Shown: piece after piece, positions 47,231 to 61,000 of the stretch
How positions within the stretch are numbered: the stretch's first letter is position 1
Layout: every line of letters begins with the position of its first letter
Assembly (NCBI RefSeq): GCF_907164915.1
Contig: NC_061864.1
Span: 6,221,389-6,285,388, forward strand
Direction: 5' to 3'
Origin: Impatiens glandulifera
Lineage: Eukaryota > Streptophyta > Magnoliopsida > Ericales > Balsaminaceae
Length of the DNA: 64,000 nucleotides
The notes under the pieces: model-generated
Database searches by the model: none
The model's input: the letters and a program-made list of their open reading frames with translations, nothing else
Told to the model about the DNA's origin: nothing
Translations under genes and position numbers: made by a program

Positions 47231-50200
47231 ATGGGGAGAATAGCAGTTGCCTTAATTGTGAGCTCGTGGGTTATTCCTATCTCCATCCTCGTCAATCACA
47301 TTGTTCCTGACCCTTACATGGTATTTAGTCTCATCTTTCAGTGCATCTACTCCAATAGTTCTAACTGATTTTTAATATACAATTGAATGAATGATGCAGG
47401 ATGAGATATTCCACGTGCCTCAGGCGCAGCAATATTGCAAGGGATATTTCACTAGTTGGGATCCTATGATCACAACTCCTCCTGGATTGTGAGTTTTTCT
47501 ACAAGGAATATCCCTTTTTCACTATTTTCATTTTCTTTACTAATTGGATCAGTCAAACTTATCTCAAATTAAATAATGACTGTAGAACTATGTGCTTAAT
47601 TTTTCTGTTTTGTTAATGTGTTTAAACATATTTCTGGTATGTTAAAATTGTCATTTGGAAAGTCTGATTAATGTACCTGTTTTTTTTTCCAGCATTTAGT
47701 AGGCTTCAGGGATATAGGGTGTTAAAAGTCAAGGTTTTCTTTAGTAGAGTTGTTGCAATGACAACTTCTAATAATACAAATAATGTTCATACAAAGTTTT
47801 GAACACTTATAACAACTCAATCATCAAGCAACATTGAAATGCAAAGGATTGTTTTTATTAATCATTTCTATGTATGAAATTATTTCTTTACGGCCTCTAG
47901 TTTGATTCTTTATCAATTTGACAGTACTTGACATATATTACATAGATATTTATTCGTACATCACCTGGTAAATGTTTTTACATACAAGTTTCACAAAAAT
48001 TACTTAGTCAAAATCCAAATAAATAAAAAATGGAAGTTAACAAATTGACAGGCATAATCAAAGTTATTCAAGCCATTGAGAATGAACTTTTAATCTTTGG
48101 ATATCAAATACAGTAACTACTTTGGCATTCTCTGGGTATATGATGTAAAAATTTTTGTAGAATGGTTTTGAAATATGTGATAATCTTCTTGTCGAGTTAG
48201 TCAGCAGCCATTAATAAGAGTATTCTAAAAGGGTCAGTTATAAGCATACAAATTGATACATGAAATTTTTAACTTTTGCAGGTACTATGTTTCACTTGCC
48301 TATGTTGGTTCTCTGTTTCCAGGAATGTTTTGTGTGAAAGTTGTTTCATCGTTTTATGAGGCTTGCTCATCGTCTATCCTAAGGTCGACAAATGGTGTTT
48401 TGGCCGTAATCTGCAGCATTTTGGTTTATGAAGTAATCACCCAGTTGAGGCCTACTCTGGATGAAAGGAAAGCAACTGCTTTTGCTGTAGTAATGGCGTT
48501 GTACCCCCTCCACTGGTTCTTCACTTTTCTTTACTACACTGATGTAGCATCTGTTACTGCTGTGCTTGCTACTTACCTGGCATGTCTTAAAAGGAAGTAT
48601 GCCTGCAGTGCATTGGTAATGTTATCAGCATTTGCATTAATTAACAGCTTACATCATTTTATATGCAACTATTAGAAACTGTTATTTTTTCAAGTTTTCT
48701 GTTACACTTTATTTCCAGAATAAAGGGATTAGATAATAAGCTTTGCTAATTGCCTTTAATAAGCAAGAAGAAAATTATGATATTTCTGCTTATCTACAGC
48801 TTGGATTGTTCGCAGTATTGCTACGACAAACAAACATCATCTGGATATTATTTGTTGCTTGCATTGGGATTATAAACTGCACTCTTGTCCATGAAGAAAC
48901 TGATGGGAAAAAAATTGATAGTATCGATGTATCAGCAGAAAGAGATGGTCAGGAGACACTCAGTGTCAGAGAGCGCTCCATCTTGAGAAAGCGCAGGCTT
49001 GGTACTTCTGAGAATTCTGTCAATCATTATAGTCAGATGACAAACTCTCCTTCCCTTGTTTATTCATCAGGTTTGTACATCTTAATTTATACATCTGTCT
49101 ATTAAATTCTCAATAACAAAATCTGAGTTGTTGAAAAGCATTTTATATAAGATCATGTTGGATGTGGGGTTATTTGAATAACAAGGTAGTTGTTTTCAAA
49201 TAACCCCGTTTGATTTAGGTTATGAATAGTCAAGTTATCTGGGTTTTTTTGAGTTACATTAGGAGTATAAATATATGTTCTTTTTGAAAATTGGGCTATT
49301 TTGGTTGATAACTTGAATGATGTAATCACGAATAGATTGTTGATTATATAGTGGGATATTTGGAAATTGTCACTGCATAATATGGTTACACTAGCCTGGT
49401 TGGATTTAACCCAAATAACCCATTATCCCACATCAATCAAATCATACACAAAATATCAAGTTACCCTTACTCTATTCTTTTATAATATTTTAAAGTACTA
49501 AATAATAATATGACATTTTAGTCATTTGACCTAAATAACCCAAATTTATGTCGAACAAGATATTCTCCAAATAATCCAGATTATTTTCAAATAACCCTAC
49601 ATCTAACACGCTCTAAGTTATCCTTCTTCATTTAATATGGAAAGTTAAAGATGGTAAGAGAAAAAAAAATAGGAATGGCAAGGATTTAAATGCCATTCTT
49701 TTTTTCTTTTTCTTGTGTTGAATACTTTTGAGGGTTTTCGCTTTGACAAGACGAGAATTGCAATATTTTACAGGTATAATTGATGAAGTCAATTGCTTGT
49801 TGCTAAGGATGTGGCATCTGAAGTGGAAGCTGTTGTTTTCCTTTAGTCCCTTTTTATTAGTGTTGGTTGCTTTTGTTGCTTTTGTTCTTTGGAATGGAAG
49901 CATAGTTCTCGGTACCCCCGCAACCCTACTTTATCCACTTGCATTATCATTTTATATTGTGTATTTATACGGTTATCAAGACTATTTGGTACGCTATAAG
50001 TTATTATTGAGTTGCATTTTTTTCGGTACAGGTGCAAAAGATGCACATGCAGTCTCAGCACATGTGGCACAAATTTTGTATTTCGGTTTGGTTTCTGCTT
50101 TGTTTATTGCTCCTCTTCACTTCACGCCTAACCACATAGCCTTTTATGTCCGGTCGTTTTGGAGTAACAAATTCCGTAGTATTATTCAGTGGTTCATGGC

Positions 50201-50795
50201 ACTCAGTGTTGGATTCCTCTCCGTTCACTTCTTCAGGTATGTTCACTGATCTCCTTACACGATGTTTTTTCTTGAATTTTGTTGTCAAGATATCTAAATT
50301 AACTGTCTTTTACAGCATAGCCCATCCTTACCTTCTTGCGGATAATCGACATTACCCATTTTACATTTGGAGGAAGATTATTAACGCTCACTGGGCAATG
50401 AAGTATCTTCTGGTTCCCCTTTATGTTTACTCTTGGTTCTCCATCCTAAGAAATCTGGGTGAGTATTCTCTTTTTATTTTCTCCTTAATGGTTTTTCTCC
50501 CTTGATAATCAGAAGCTTTTGGCAATTTGCAGAAAAATCTCGAAAGAAGATATGGGTGTTGGTTTATTTTGTGTGTTGTGTTGCGACTCTTGTTCCAGCT
50601 CCACTGATAGAATTCAGATACTACACAATACCATTCTTTTTCCTGGTTTTGCATTGTGAAGATATTTTTGATTACAGGAGCCTTGTCTTGATGGGCATGG
50701 CTTATGTGACTATCAATGTCTTCACAATGGTCATGTTCTTGTTTAGGCCCTTCAAGTGGGACCATGAACCCGGGCTCCAGAGGTTCATATGGTAA
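47231..50795 (+). CDS. ALG10: Dol-P-Glc:Glc2Man9GlcNAc2-PP-Dol alpha-1,2-glucosyltransferase
   Basis: Adds the last (third) glucose to the lipid-linked N-glycan precursor in the ER lumen, the mark that favours oligosaccharide transfer to protein (GT59 family). Eight exons join in frame to 510 aa: 47231-47320, 47400-47488, 48282-48615, 48800-49070, 49774-49911, 50032-50236, 50316-50458, 50533-50795. The N-terminus has a membrane segment followed by the luminal catalytic motif [10 protein letters not shown] near residue 31-40. Other landmarks are [36 protein letters not shown] and the end E-P-G-L-Q-R-F-I-W. Many hydrophobic stretches fit a multi-pass ER protein. Intron 4 carries a MITE. All introns are GT-AG. 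Confidence 0.95.
49156..49608. mobile_element. MITE in intron 4 of ALG10
   Basis: The left end TGTTGGATGTGGGGTTATTT and the right end (reverse complement TGTTAGATGTAGGGTTATTT) form imperfect inverted repeats about 455 bp apart, with AT-rich sequence and no coding frame between. Such AGCGTGTTGGATG-type ends are common among plant non-autonomous hAT-like MITEs. The target duplication was not clear. Confidence 0.6.
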
Positions 50796-50799
50796 AAAC

Positions 50800-53700
50800 A
50801 CACACTTGTACAAACTTCCCATTTAGACATAATATTGAATTTTGGTTGATTACTAAACTATTTGAATCCTTAAACGCAAGTTATAACTTTATTAATATGT
50901 AAACTTAAAGAAAAAGGAGATCTCAAATATATACTTGTTTTGAGGATGATGAAAAAGTAGTTATTAAATCTTCCATTTAAGGGGTAATACTCTTGTCACT
51001 TGATTTAATTTAAGTGGATTATGTTTACATTACCCTATATATAACTGTACAATATAAAAACTCATTAGAATAACAAAGATTTTATCAATTATATTTAATA
51101 TTATATAATTAATAGTCTCATTGATTTCTCCTTATTAAATTTACTTCATTGATTTGATCCCCTTTGGAGAGACAGATACACAATTACTAGCTAGTGTGGA
51201 CAATTGGCATGTGGGTGTGTTAGTAGGGACTAGGGACCAAGACAACATTAATTATTGATTTGAAGCTTCACCAGATTATGAGATTACTAGTCCTTAAAGT
51301 CATCAGAGGCTATATATTTTGTGACTACATTCATATTACAATAAGCTAAATGCATTTTCTTAAAACCCTTCTATTGACATAACATCCATATCCCAATCCC
51401 ACCTAATCAAGAATAATTTGGGATGGTATAAGGGTAGTCAAATTCTAGGTAAAGTGATGAGGGCCTTGCACCATGTGGGAACTACATGTTATTCACTATT
51501 TGCTAGATTATTTATTGACCTAGGTCAGTCCTTAAGCGGGACAGATTAACCGGTTACATTGCAAATTTATATATTTATGGTAGCACAATATTTCATCGTC
51601 ATTAACCTCAACTTTATTCAAAGCTATTTGTTTGCTTGTTTATTAGCGTTGTTTAAGTTTCAACGATAAAACATTTACAGTTACCTAAAACATGTACAAA
51701 CACAACCACCAAAAATGTTCCTTTAATTGGACATATGCAGTAACATCTTTGAGTGAAATGAGCGATCGACAAAACAAACATTACATGATCAATGTCTATC
51801 TTGTTATACAGAGAAAATGTTTTAAATCAATATCGATCTTATTAGGTATCATGGTCATAAATGTCTACCAAAACAACGACACACGTTGAGATCATGAACA
51901 CTACTACATGTTGATGCATTCATATTGGTTGGAGTAATAGGTACATTTGCCTAATAACTATTCATGCAAATTAATAAAGAAAAGAAAAGAAAATGCTTCA
52001 AATTTTAATTGCAAAATATTTGCCTGTCAAGAAGCACCAAAATCAAAAAGTGAAAAGAAACCAAATTGAATTTTGAACAATTTAATAATAGTGACAAAAT
52101 CATGACTTAAAAATAAATAAATAAATAAATAAATGGTTATGACAAATCAATAAAGTAGTGAAAAGAATATAACCACAAATGAGAGTTCATATAATAATAA
52201 TAATAAAATACAGGACATGTGATGCTGAGTTGGAAAAGACTCACTTTAAGGGACGACCAACCTTACATCGATGGATCCTCAAACCTAAGGTTCTATAAAT
52301 TCCTTTCCTATTTTACTTTTCTTTATAATATATATATTTTTTATTTTCTATAAATTAACTAAATAGTATTAGTACAAGGAAAAAAGTCTCCATTTATAAA
52401 ATAACATATTTGAAGTTTTAGTGGATAATGACTAGGATTAAACCACGGTTCAGGCAAACATTATTTAAACGTGCCACACATTTGTTCTCGGAATATTATT
52501 TTATATTCAGTTAATTCTTTTAACTTATTTGATTGATTTTTTTAATTCACCTATCACAAAACATTATTTTTTTTATTCTCTAATAAATTGAATCACTCAA
52601 TTTATTATTTAAAATATTAAAAAAATAATATTTTTTTAAGTATTTTTACCAAAGTATACTTGTCTCCTTAAATTATTCGGACATCAATATTTAAAAAAAA
52701 ATATAAAATCATTATTTTATAAAATTATAAAAATGAATATTTTAATATTATATATTCTAAAACATCAAAAATTTATATTATTATAAAAAAATAAACTTAA
52801 AACTCTAATAAAAATGAAAAAAAAATAGATGTACTGATGATATTATATATTCATTCATGTTAATCATGTTTATTTATTGGTGTTCATGACAGAATTGGGA
52901 TAGGATTAAAGGAGTCGGGATAGGGGACACAAATATCATTTTCGTCCAATTTCAGAAAAAAAATTGTTCAAAACAAAACCATTTGAATAGAAAACTTCTT
53001 AAACCAACTATAATTGTTATCCTTTTAATAAATAATATTAATTCTTTCATGGGATCATTTTAGTGGTGCACCAATAATTGATTTTTCTTCTCTTTTGTGG
53101 TAAATAAACCCATAAAGTAAAAAGAAAAGACAGATTCATCTAGGGCGGCCAGGAGTGGTCAATCAAAAGTTAAAGTTTTATACTTTTATATGGCTTTCGG
53201 CTTTCCTTTGCCTTTGCCTTTCAAAAAAGATTATTTATGTGTTTAGTTATCAAGATTCAAGACCATATATTCAGATCTTGAATTTGTTTGATAATTGTTT
53301 ATATCCAACCATATACAATCAATAATACATATTCTACATTAATTAAACAAACTTTAAAATAATTAATCAAATAGGACAACACCAACAAATTAACAAATTT
53401 TAATATTAAGCATAAAAATGAAATTGATATATCCATAAAAGTTATCATTTAAAACTATAATATTAATTAATATATTTAAAATGTGAAATAATTTTTATTT
53501 TATCAAAACTCTATATTAATGGATATTTTTCAATTCTTGAATTGTATAGTGATTGAAGTAAATTTTCATCTTACTGTAAAGTTGTTTTTTTTTAATGAAT
53601 TGAATGACCATTCAATTAGGAATATTAATATTATTATTAATTATACATGTATCATATAGTTTAAATGATATTGATGTGAGTGGAGTTTAACATACAATCT

Positions 53701-55030
53701 AAACAAATAAAAAAGAATTCAGAGTGTTTTTTAGTAAGTTTAATTTAGTTGATTCGTTTCAGATTATTCTTATATACGTTTGAAATGATTTAATTAAAAT
53801 TTTTTTGCTTCAATTTATTCGGTTAGAGAATATATAGAAAAAATTAAGTTTAAGCGTAAAATGTATTTAATTATAGTTTTTTTTGTTAACTTATTATGCA
53901 AAATTTACAAATTTAACGCTCCAAATAAACACAAATAATGTTGACCGCTTGCTTCCAATTATGACATTGAAAAAGGTAGATTCGAATTCCACCAAAGACT
54001 TAAAGTTGATGGGAATCAATATAAGGCCAATTAATTAATTAAGACTAAGGTCCCAAATCCCAACTAATCAAGGCTCCCTAAAACCAACACCATGCCCTAC
54101 TTACTTAAACCCAACCCCATAATACAATTATTTATTTATTAAGATGCTTTATTTCGTGCAACAGTAAAATTACATTTTGCACAATATTTTTATAACAAAG
54201 TTTTACCCTAAATTAATTTGTATATGAAAATGTTGACCTTTTTATACCATATAACTTGAATCACATTTTAGTTGGATCGATCAATTTGTGGTTGGATAAT
54301 AGAACAATAGAGACATTTTCCAATCAATATTTAATCGTTAATTAATTATTGTCTAGGATAGAAAGCCAAAGTTAATTACTATTTCAAATACGAGATCACG
54401 AAAATCTTATTTCTCTTTGTGCTAAAAATCGTGTTTATGTTTTATGGTTTTCTCTTTGCCTTTTCAGTTTTTATTTTATTGAATTTGTGACCATTCAATC
54501 ATGGCATGTTAATTCTAACATATAATTAATGTGTAATTCATGAATGAGAATGAAATGACTAATTCAAATGTGTATATTATTATTTCTTTCTTAAAAGAAG
54601 ATTAATTACAAGCAGTAGAAAATAATCAAATCAAAGTTAATTACACATTAATCATGTTCTAATCGCTGCGATAGATCAACCAAAAAGAAATATAATATGT
54701 TGTGGTTTGATTATTTATGGAGAAAGAGGTTAAACTTAAAAATTCTCTACTAAAGCTATCCTTCTTAATGGTCAAAGTCTGCAATAAAAATATTCAATCA
54801 AGCTTTTTTTTATTTCATATAACACAAGATTAATAATATGGTGTAGCAAATAAAAATAATGAAAATAAAATGGTGTAACATAAATGCAAAAAAGTAAGTC
54901 TAAAAATATTAAAATTTCAAAATACAAATATATTTTAAGTGCGAATAAAATATTCCATTATTCGAATGAGTCTTATTTTCAGACCCTATATATAATCCGT
55001 TTATTATATCTAATCATCTATATATTATCT
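50800..55030. other. AT-rich intergenic DNA, no gene seen
   Basis: No coding frame or RNA gene recognised over about 4.2 kb downstream of ALG10. Only short simple repeats (AAAT units near 52110, AAT near 52190) were noted. Confidence 0.6.
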
Positions 55031-55033
55031 GGT

Positions 55034-55628
55034 CATATTGAATCGATATAATATCTTAATAGATTATACATCCCTATAGCATTTGATCGATTTGTTTGAA
55101 TGCTCACCACTATTCATTCATATTAAATATTATTAAATTATAAAATGAAATTAACCAAAAAAAATCTCTTTTCTTCTTTTAATTTTATTATTTTTATATA
55201 AATAAAATAGATAAAAAAAAATAACAAATAAACTGATAAGCGAATAAACAAAGTTCATTAATATTTATTTTAAAAAATGCGAAACTCTTTGAATCCAAAT
55301 TTTAATATTTAATAAAAAAAGGTCTGCTCATATTGAATCGATATAATATCTTAATAGATTATACATCCCTATAGCATTTGATCGATTTGTTTGAATGCTC
55401 ACCACTATTCATTCATATTAAATATTATTAAATTACAAAATGAAATTAACCAAAAAAAATCTCTTTTCTTCTTTTAATTTTATTATTTTTATATAAATAA
55501 AATAGATAAAAAAAAATAACAAATAACAAATAAACTGATAAGCGAATAAACAAAGTTCATTAATATTTATTTTAAAAAATGCGAAACTCTTTGAATCCAA
55601 ATTTTAATATTTAATAAAAAAAGGTCTG
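55034..55628. repeat. Two-copy tandem duplication, ~295 bp
   Basis: Copy 1 (55034-55328) and copy 2 (55329-55628) both begin CATATTGAATCGATATAATA and end near AAAAAAAGGTCTG. They differ by one substitution (TTATAAAATG versus TTACAAAATG) and a few extra bases in an AACAAAT run, so the duplication is recent. No coding content. Confidence 0.95.
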
Positions 55629-57480
55629 GAATATATAATAAAGAGAGAGAGGGGGTCCAATTGGCTGATGGAGTGACAGCCGCCGTCTCTGCGGGGCCCA
55701 TCTTGTCTTTTTTTTCTTTTCTTTTTTTTTACTTTTTGACAATTTTTTTGTTAAGCCCTCTTTATGGCCAAAAATAATGACACGTGCAAGGATGGGTCCC
55801 ACTTCTGTTTTAGGAAAGTAAATGACTAATGACGGAATGGTATCTTAACAATATAATTAACCCCCTTCACTTCTCCATTATTGCTTATTAATTACTCTTT
55901 CAACATTATTAATCTTAAATCTCTTCAATTTGTATGCCTTATGTGAAGCTTATTTCAAAATTATTTGTACAAGTTATTTTTCAGCTTTAATTTGACATAA
56001 ATTAAAGAGTTTATACAAGTTATTCCTTATAGTTTATTCAAGTTTATTGGAAACTTAAAATAAAAAAATAAGAGATTTTTTTTTTTACATTTAAAAAAAC
56101 ACTAATTAGTATATATGATTCATCTCCTCAATTTTCCTTAATGTTAATAGAATATATTGGAATCATTTTTTAAATTTAATAAGTAATTCCATAGGATAAT
56201 ATTTATATTTCTTATCTAAACTCTATTCATTGTATATTAATTTAAATTATGAAACATACTATTTAAAATTCAATATTTTTTCCTTTTTTTCAATATTCGT
56301 ATAAAATTATAAAACAATTAATAAAAATAGGAACATAAATTTATACTAGCTTGATGTTTACTTAAAGCTTAGAAGATAAATTGTAACTTGTTTAATCTAA
56401 TATCATTAACAATACTTTATAGTTTAAAATACTAGATTTATTTATGAAGATTTTTTTTTAAAATGTCAAGTTTGTATACTATAAAATATGTTTGTCTACA
56501 AAATGGTAAATATCGTATCTTGTTTGCCAAAATAATTGAAAATGAACATACAACAATAATTTGTTTTTACTTCTTTGCACTTCCTATCTTTATTGTTTTT
56601 AATTTTTTCATAATTGAAATCTAAAAGTTGTTTCTAGCAAAATGATCCAATTTGAACAAACCATTTGTAAGCAGATGTTGAATGTTTTGATTTTAATTTA
56701 ATTTTGATAAATATGTCACCTTTTAATTATTTAGTATACAAAAATAAAATATTTTAGTATGTATTTTAAATTTGACACTCTTACTTAAGTGTATAAACGA
56801 GTCAAGTTATTCGTGAATAGTTCGATTAAAGCTCAACTCGATCTTGGTTTGACCAATCTCAAATCAAGTTTGAGTAATTCAATTTTATAATCGAGCTCGA
56901 GTTCGATCAAATTAGAAAAGAAATGTTAAGAGGGGAGGGATCGTTCATGCATGTCAATGAGTGTATATTTTCAGTTTGAGTAGTTAGCTCATTTTTATAT
57001 ATATTAGAAACCCTAAACATCCTTTGACATATCTTTTCTTCTAAACTCTTCATCTTATCTACGAGAACATTTATCCTTAAACTTATTATCTTCTCCTTCC
57101 TCTATTCTCCCTTACGATCAAAGGAAAAAATCAATCTTGTTCGATTTTCACGTTCTAGGCAAATAAACAAATCGATCTTCTACATGCTCGATCTTCTACA
57201 TTCCAGGTAATATTATCTCGATCCTCGTTAACTATTTATATTGTTATTGTTATTTTAATTGTTGATGAATTTGTAAAAATCTTTTTTTTTACTTCAAAAT
57301 ATTATATTTTAAAAACAATTTCATGAGACTCAAATTTTCGACTAGTAAAATTCGAACATAAATTTTGATATTTGATCGAGTTTTGACTGATATGACACTT
57401 GAGTAGACTATATTACATCTATAAATATTACAAATTTAATTAAGTAAATATTAATGTTTTAGTTATACCTAATTTAACGG
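55629..57480. other. Intergenic DNA, no gene seen
   Basis: A locally GC-richer patch with CCGCCGTCTCTGCGGGGCCC (55680-55699) and a G-box (GACACGTGCA, about 55780) might be distal regulatory DNA. No coding frame was recognised. Positions 56810-56920 carry a CGAGCTCGAGTTCGA-type motif often seen at ends of plant MITEs, without a demonstrable partner. Confidence 0.5.
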
Positions 57481-57557
57481 CGAGAATTGGGAGTGACCGG
57501 TGAAGTAAAAAAGTCAACAGAAATGTTTCTTCCCAAATTATTCCATATATAATAATT

Positions 57558-57570
57558 ATTATAAATAGAG
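57558..57570 (+). promoter_or_regulatory. Probable TATA box of the AAA-ATPase gene
   Basis: TTATAAATAGAG is a strong plant TATA-type sequence followed by a GA-rich leader. Transcription from about 57590-57600 would give a 5'UTR of roughly 480 nt containing an upstream ORF. Confidence 0.5.
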
Positions 57571-57796
57571 ACGTCTTTATAGAGAGAAAGAGAGAGAAGT
57601 GAAGGAAAAAGAAAGTTATCTCCTTTACCTGTCATTAAAGAATCGACCAACGTCTTCTTCGGAGATACCATCGCATTTCTCGTGTCTGAAATCATCCAAG
57701 GGAAAAAAAACCCATACTCCCATTTCCCCCCTTTCATATCTTCGCTGATTCGTTTCCTCTCTCTTTCTCTCTTCTCTGTTCTTCATATCCTAATTT

Positions 57797-58003
57797 ATGC
57801 CAGATGATGATGATCTCGTCTCTTTAGAATCTCAGAAAGTTCAAAGTACTAGTACCACTCTTTGTATTAAACAATCAATTCTCCTAAAAGTTCACTTCAC
57901 AATTGCTCATTCGTGGGAATTTTACCCAGTAATTAATATGAAAACGGATAGAAGAAATGGGTTTGTAAAGGGTTTGCCCAGTTCAGGGAGAGAAGAAGAT
58001 TGA
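57797..58003 (+). other. Upstream ORF in the AAA-ATPase leader
   Basis: A 68-codon frame (M-P-D-D-D-D-L-V-S-L-E...) ends 72 bases before the chosen start codon and is in a different frame. It resembles no known protein. If it is in the mRNA it could lower translation of the main frame; it could also be removed by splicing. Confidence 0.35.
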
Positions 58004-58074
58004 GATCAGGATTTTCTTTGTCTTTTTTGGTTTCCTGTTTTGGATAGGGAAAGGAGGAGGTGGAGACGGTGATG

Positions 58075-61000
58075 ATGGAGCAGAAACAGTTTTTATTATC
58101 AGCATTGAGCGTCGGAGTTGGTGTCGGAGTGGGTCTTGGCCTCGCTTCCGGGCCAACGGTTAGCAGATGGGCTGGCTACGGCGACCCCTCCGCCGCCGGC
58201 ATTACGTCGGAGCAAATTGAGCAGGAACTATCGAGACTCGTCGTCGACGGCAAAGAAAGTAAGGTCACGTTTGACGAGTTCCCTTATTATATCAGGTAAT
58301 TAACATTAACCCATGTACTGCGATCCTTAATTGTCTTGCATAACTAGTTTTTAAGATTGATTTTGATTTTGTGTAAGATCAATTCAATAGTCTCCTCTAT
58401 ATTTGTTTGTTGTTGTCGTAAGCAAAAATGAATGGATTTTCCAATGAGAATGTACAGAACATGATTGCATTTGATGTGGTAAGGGTAACCTCTTGTGGCA
58501 TACTTTGCTTGTTGAATGGAATAACAAACAGTGAAAAAAAAGACAGGAATTGTCTTTGGAATGATGTTTATTGGCCCACATTCAATAAAAAAAACAAAAC
58601 ACCAAATGACCAAACCATTATAATTCATTGGTTTCTAATTTCAGACTAGGGTCAGTTTCAAGAAGAAAAAACATGAAAACTTTGATAACCATGATCATTT
58701 CGATTTGAAAATGTTTGTATTTCATTGTAGTGAACGCACACGGGTTCTATTGACGAGTGCTGCTTATGTGTATTTGAAGCATTTGGACGTTTCTAAGTAC
58801 ACTCGGAATCTTGCTCCTGCCAGTAGGGCTATTTTGCTTTCAGGACCCGCTGGTATATGCTTCTTCTGGTTATGGTTATGGTTATGAATAATATGATCCT
58901 CTTCCAAACATACAAGATTATATTTATTTATTTTTTCTTTCTAAATCTTGAAGAACTCTATCAACAAATGTTGGCAAAGGCTCTTGCTCAACACTTTGAA
59001 GCAAAGTTATTATTATTAGATGTTGCTGATTTCTCTATGAAGGTATCTTCTTCTTCTTCTTCTTCTTCTTCTTCTTCTTCTTCTTTGCCACCAACATATT
59101 TCTCATTTTCTGTACATTTGATTGCTTTCAGATGCAGTGCAAATATGGTTCCTCCAAAAGACAGCCTGTAAGTTTACCATAGCCAGCCAGGGTGTTTGGG
59201 CCAGTTTTTTAGTGCAACTTGAGTGACAAATGCTTTTCTTCATTTTTGTAGGGTTTCAAGAGGTCCATATCAGAGGTGACATTAGATCATGTCTCTAGCT
59301 TGCTTGGTTCCTTTTCAATTCTTCCTCCAAGAGATATTACTAGTAGAGGTATTTTGTTTCCTCTTAAAGTTTGCTTGTGATGAACAACAATAATATCTTA
59401 TGTTCTTCGATGAACAGCTCCCTCTCGCACGTTATCCAGGCAAGGCAGCGGCCCGGATCTCAAATCAAGGTGTTTATTCATACTGGATGAGTTATTTATT
59501 TATTTTTTATGTTAGCTCTTGAGTAACAGTCTTTACAACCTTACCCTTTTGAGCAGAGCTATGGAAGGTTCTAATAATCCACCAATGCACCGAAGAAGAG
59601 CCTCCATTTCTTCAGATATAAGTAGTATCAGCTCCCAATCCTCTTCTTTTAATCCAGGTTTCCTCATTTGAAGCTATATAACATGATCATCCTCAATTTG
59701 AAATTCTCTATGTTCATATCAATTGATGGAATTTTTATTGTTTTCTTGATCGATCTTATAGCACCTAAGCGCACTAGCATCTTGCCTTTTGATGAAAAGA
59801 CATTCTTACAATCTCTGTACAAGGTTTTGGTTTCAATCTCTGGAAGTGGATCCATTATTCTATACATCAGAGATGTGGAGAGGCTTCTCAATCAGTCCCC
59901 AAGACTCTACAAGTTGTTTGATAGGATGTTAAAGAAACTGTCTGGTTCGATTATGGTACTCGGGTCTCGGATGTTGGATTCTGATGATGATTGCAATGAA
60001 GTTGATGAGAGACTCTCTCGTTTATTTTCTTATAACATTGAAATCAAGCCTCCAGAAGATGAGCATCGTCTTGTCAGCTGGAGAGCTCAGCTAGAGGAAG
60101 ATATGAAGGTCATTCAGTTTCAGGATAACAAGAATCACATTTCAGAAGTACTTGCATCCAATGATCTTGAATGCGACGATCTTGGTTCGATATGCCATGC
60201 AGATACTCTGATCCTCGGGAATTATATTGAAGAGATTGTGGTTTCAGCCATATCTTACCATTTAATGAATAACAAGAATCCTGAATATAGAAATGGGAAG
60301 CTGGTAATATCATCATCCAGGTAGAACCAGTTTTCTTTTGTTGATTTTTTTTCCTGCTTATAATGGGTCGGTTTGATATAATTTGCTATTGGCCATTGGA
60401 ACAGCTTATCCCATGGATTTAGCATCTTCCAGGATGGAAAAGGCTGTGTAAGAGATACTCTTAAGCTGGAGGCAAATGTTGAATCATTAAAGGTTTCTTC
60501 TTCTTTTTCTTCTTTATTTCCTTCCAGATTTTCATGAATGTCTCACGTCTCACTTGTTTCTATTGTTTAAGAAAACCGAAGTGGAAGCTGCAACAAAGCC
60601 CGAGGCGAAACCCGTTACTTTGATAACCGAGATTAAAACAGAGACAGAGAAATCAGCTCTGCCTGTCAAGAAAGATGAAGAGAATATTGCTGCAATATTG
60701 CCAAAAACACCTGTAATTGAGGCTTACCTACCCATTTTCTCTAAACCTGATACCTCTATCCATTTTTTGTAATACTTGTTTCGAATTCTGAACAGGAAGT
60801 TCCACCCGACAATGAATTTGAGAAACGCATAAGGCCGGAAGTTATTCCAGCAAAAGAGGTCGGGGTAACGTTTGCTGACATCGGTGCTATGGATGAGATA
60901 AAAGAATCACTTCAGGAATTGGTTATGCTTCCTCTTCGACGACCCGATCTATTCACAGGAGGTTTACTTAAGCCATGCAGAGGAATACTCTTATTTGGAC

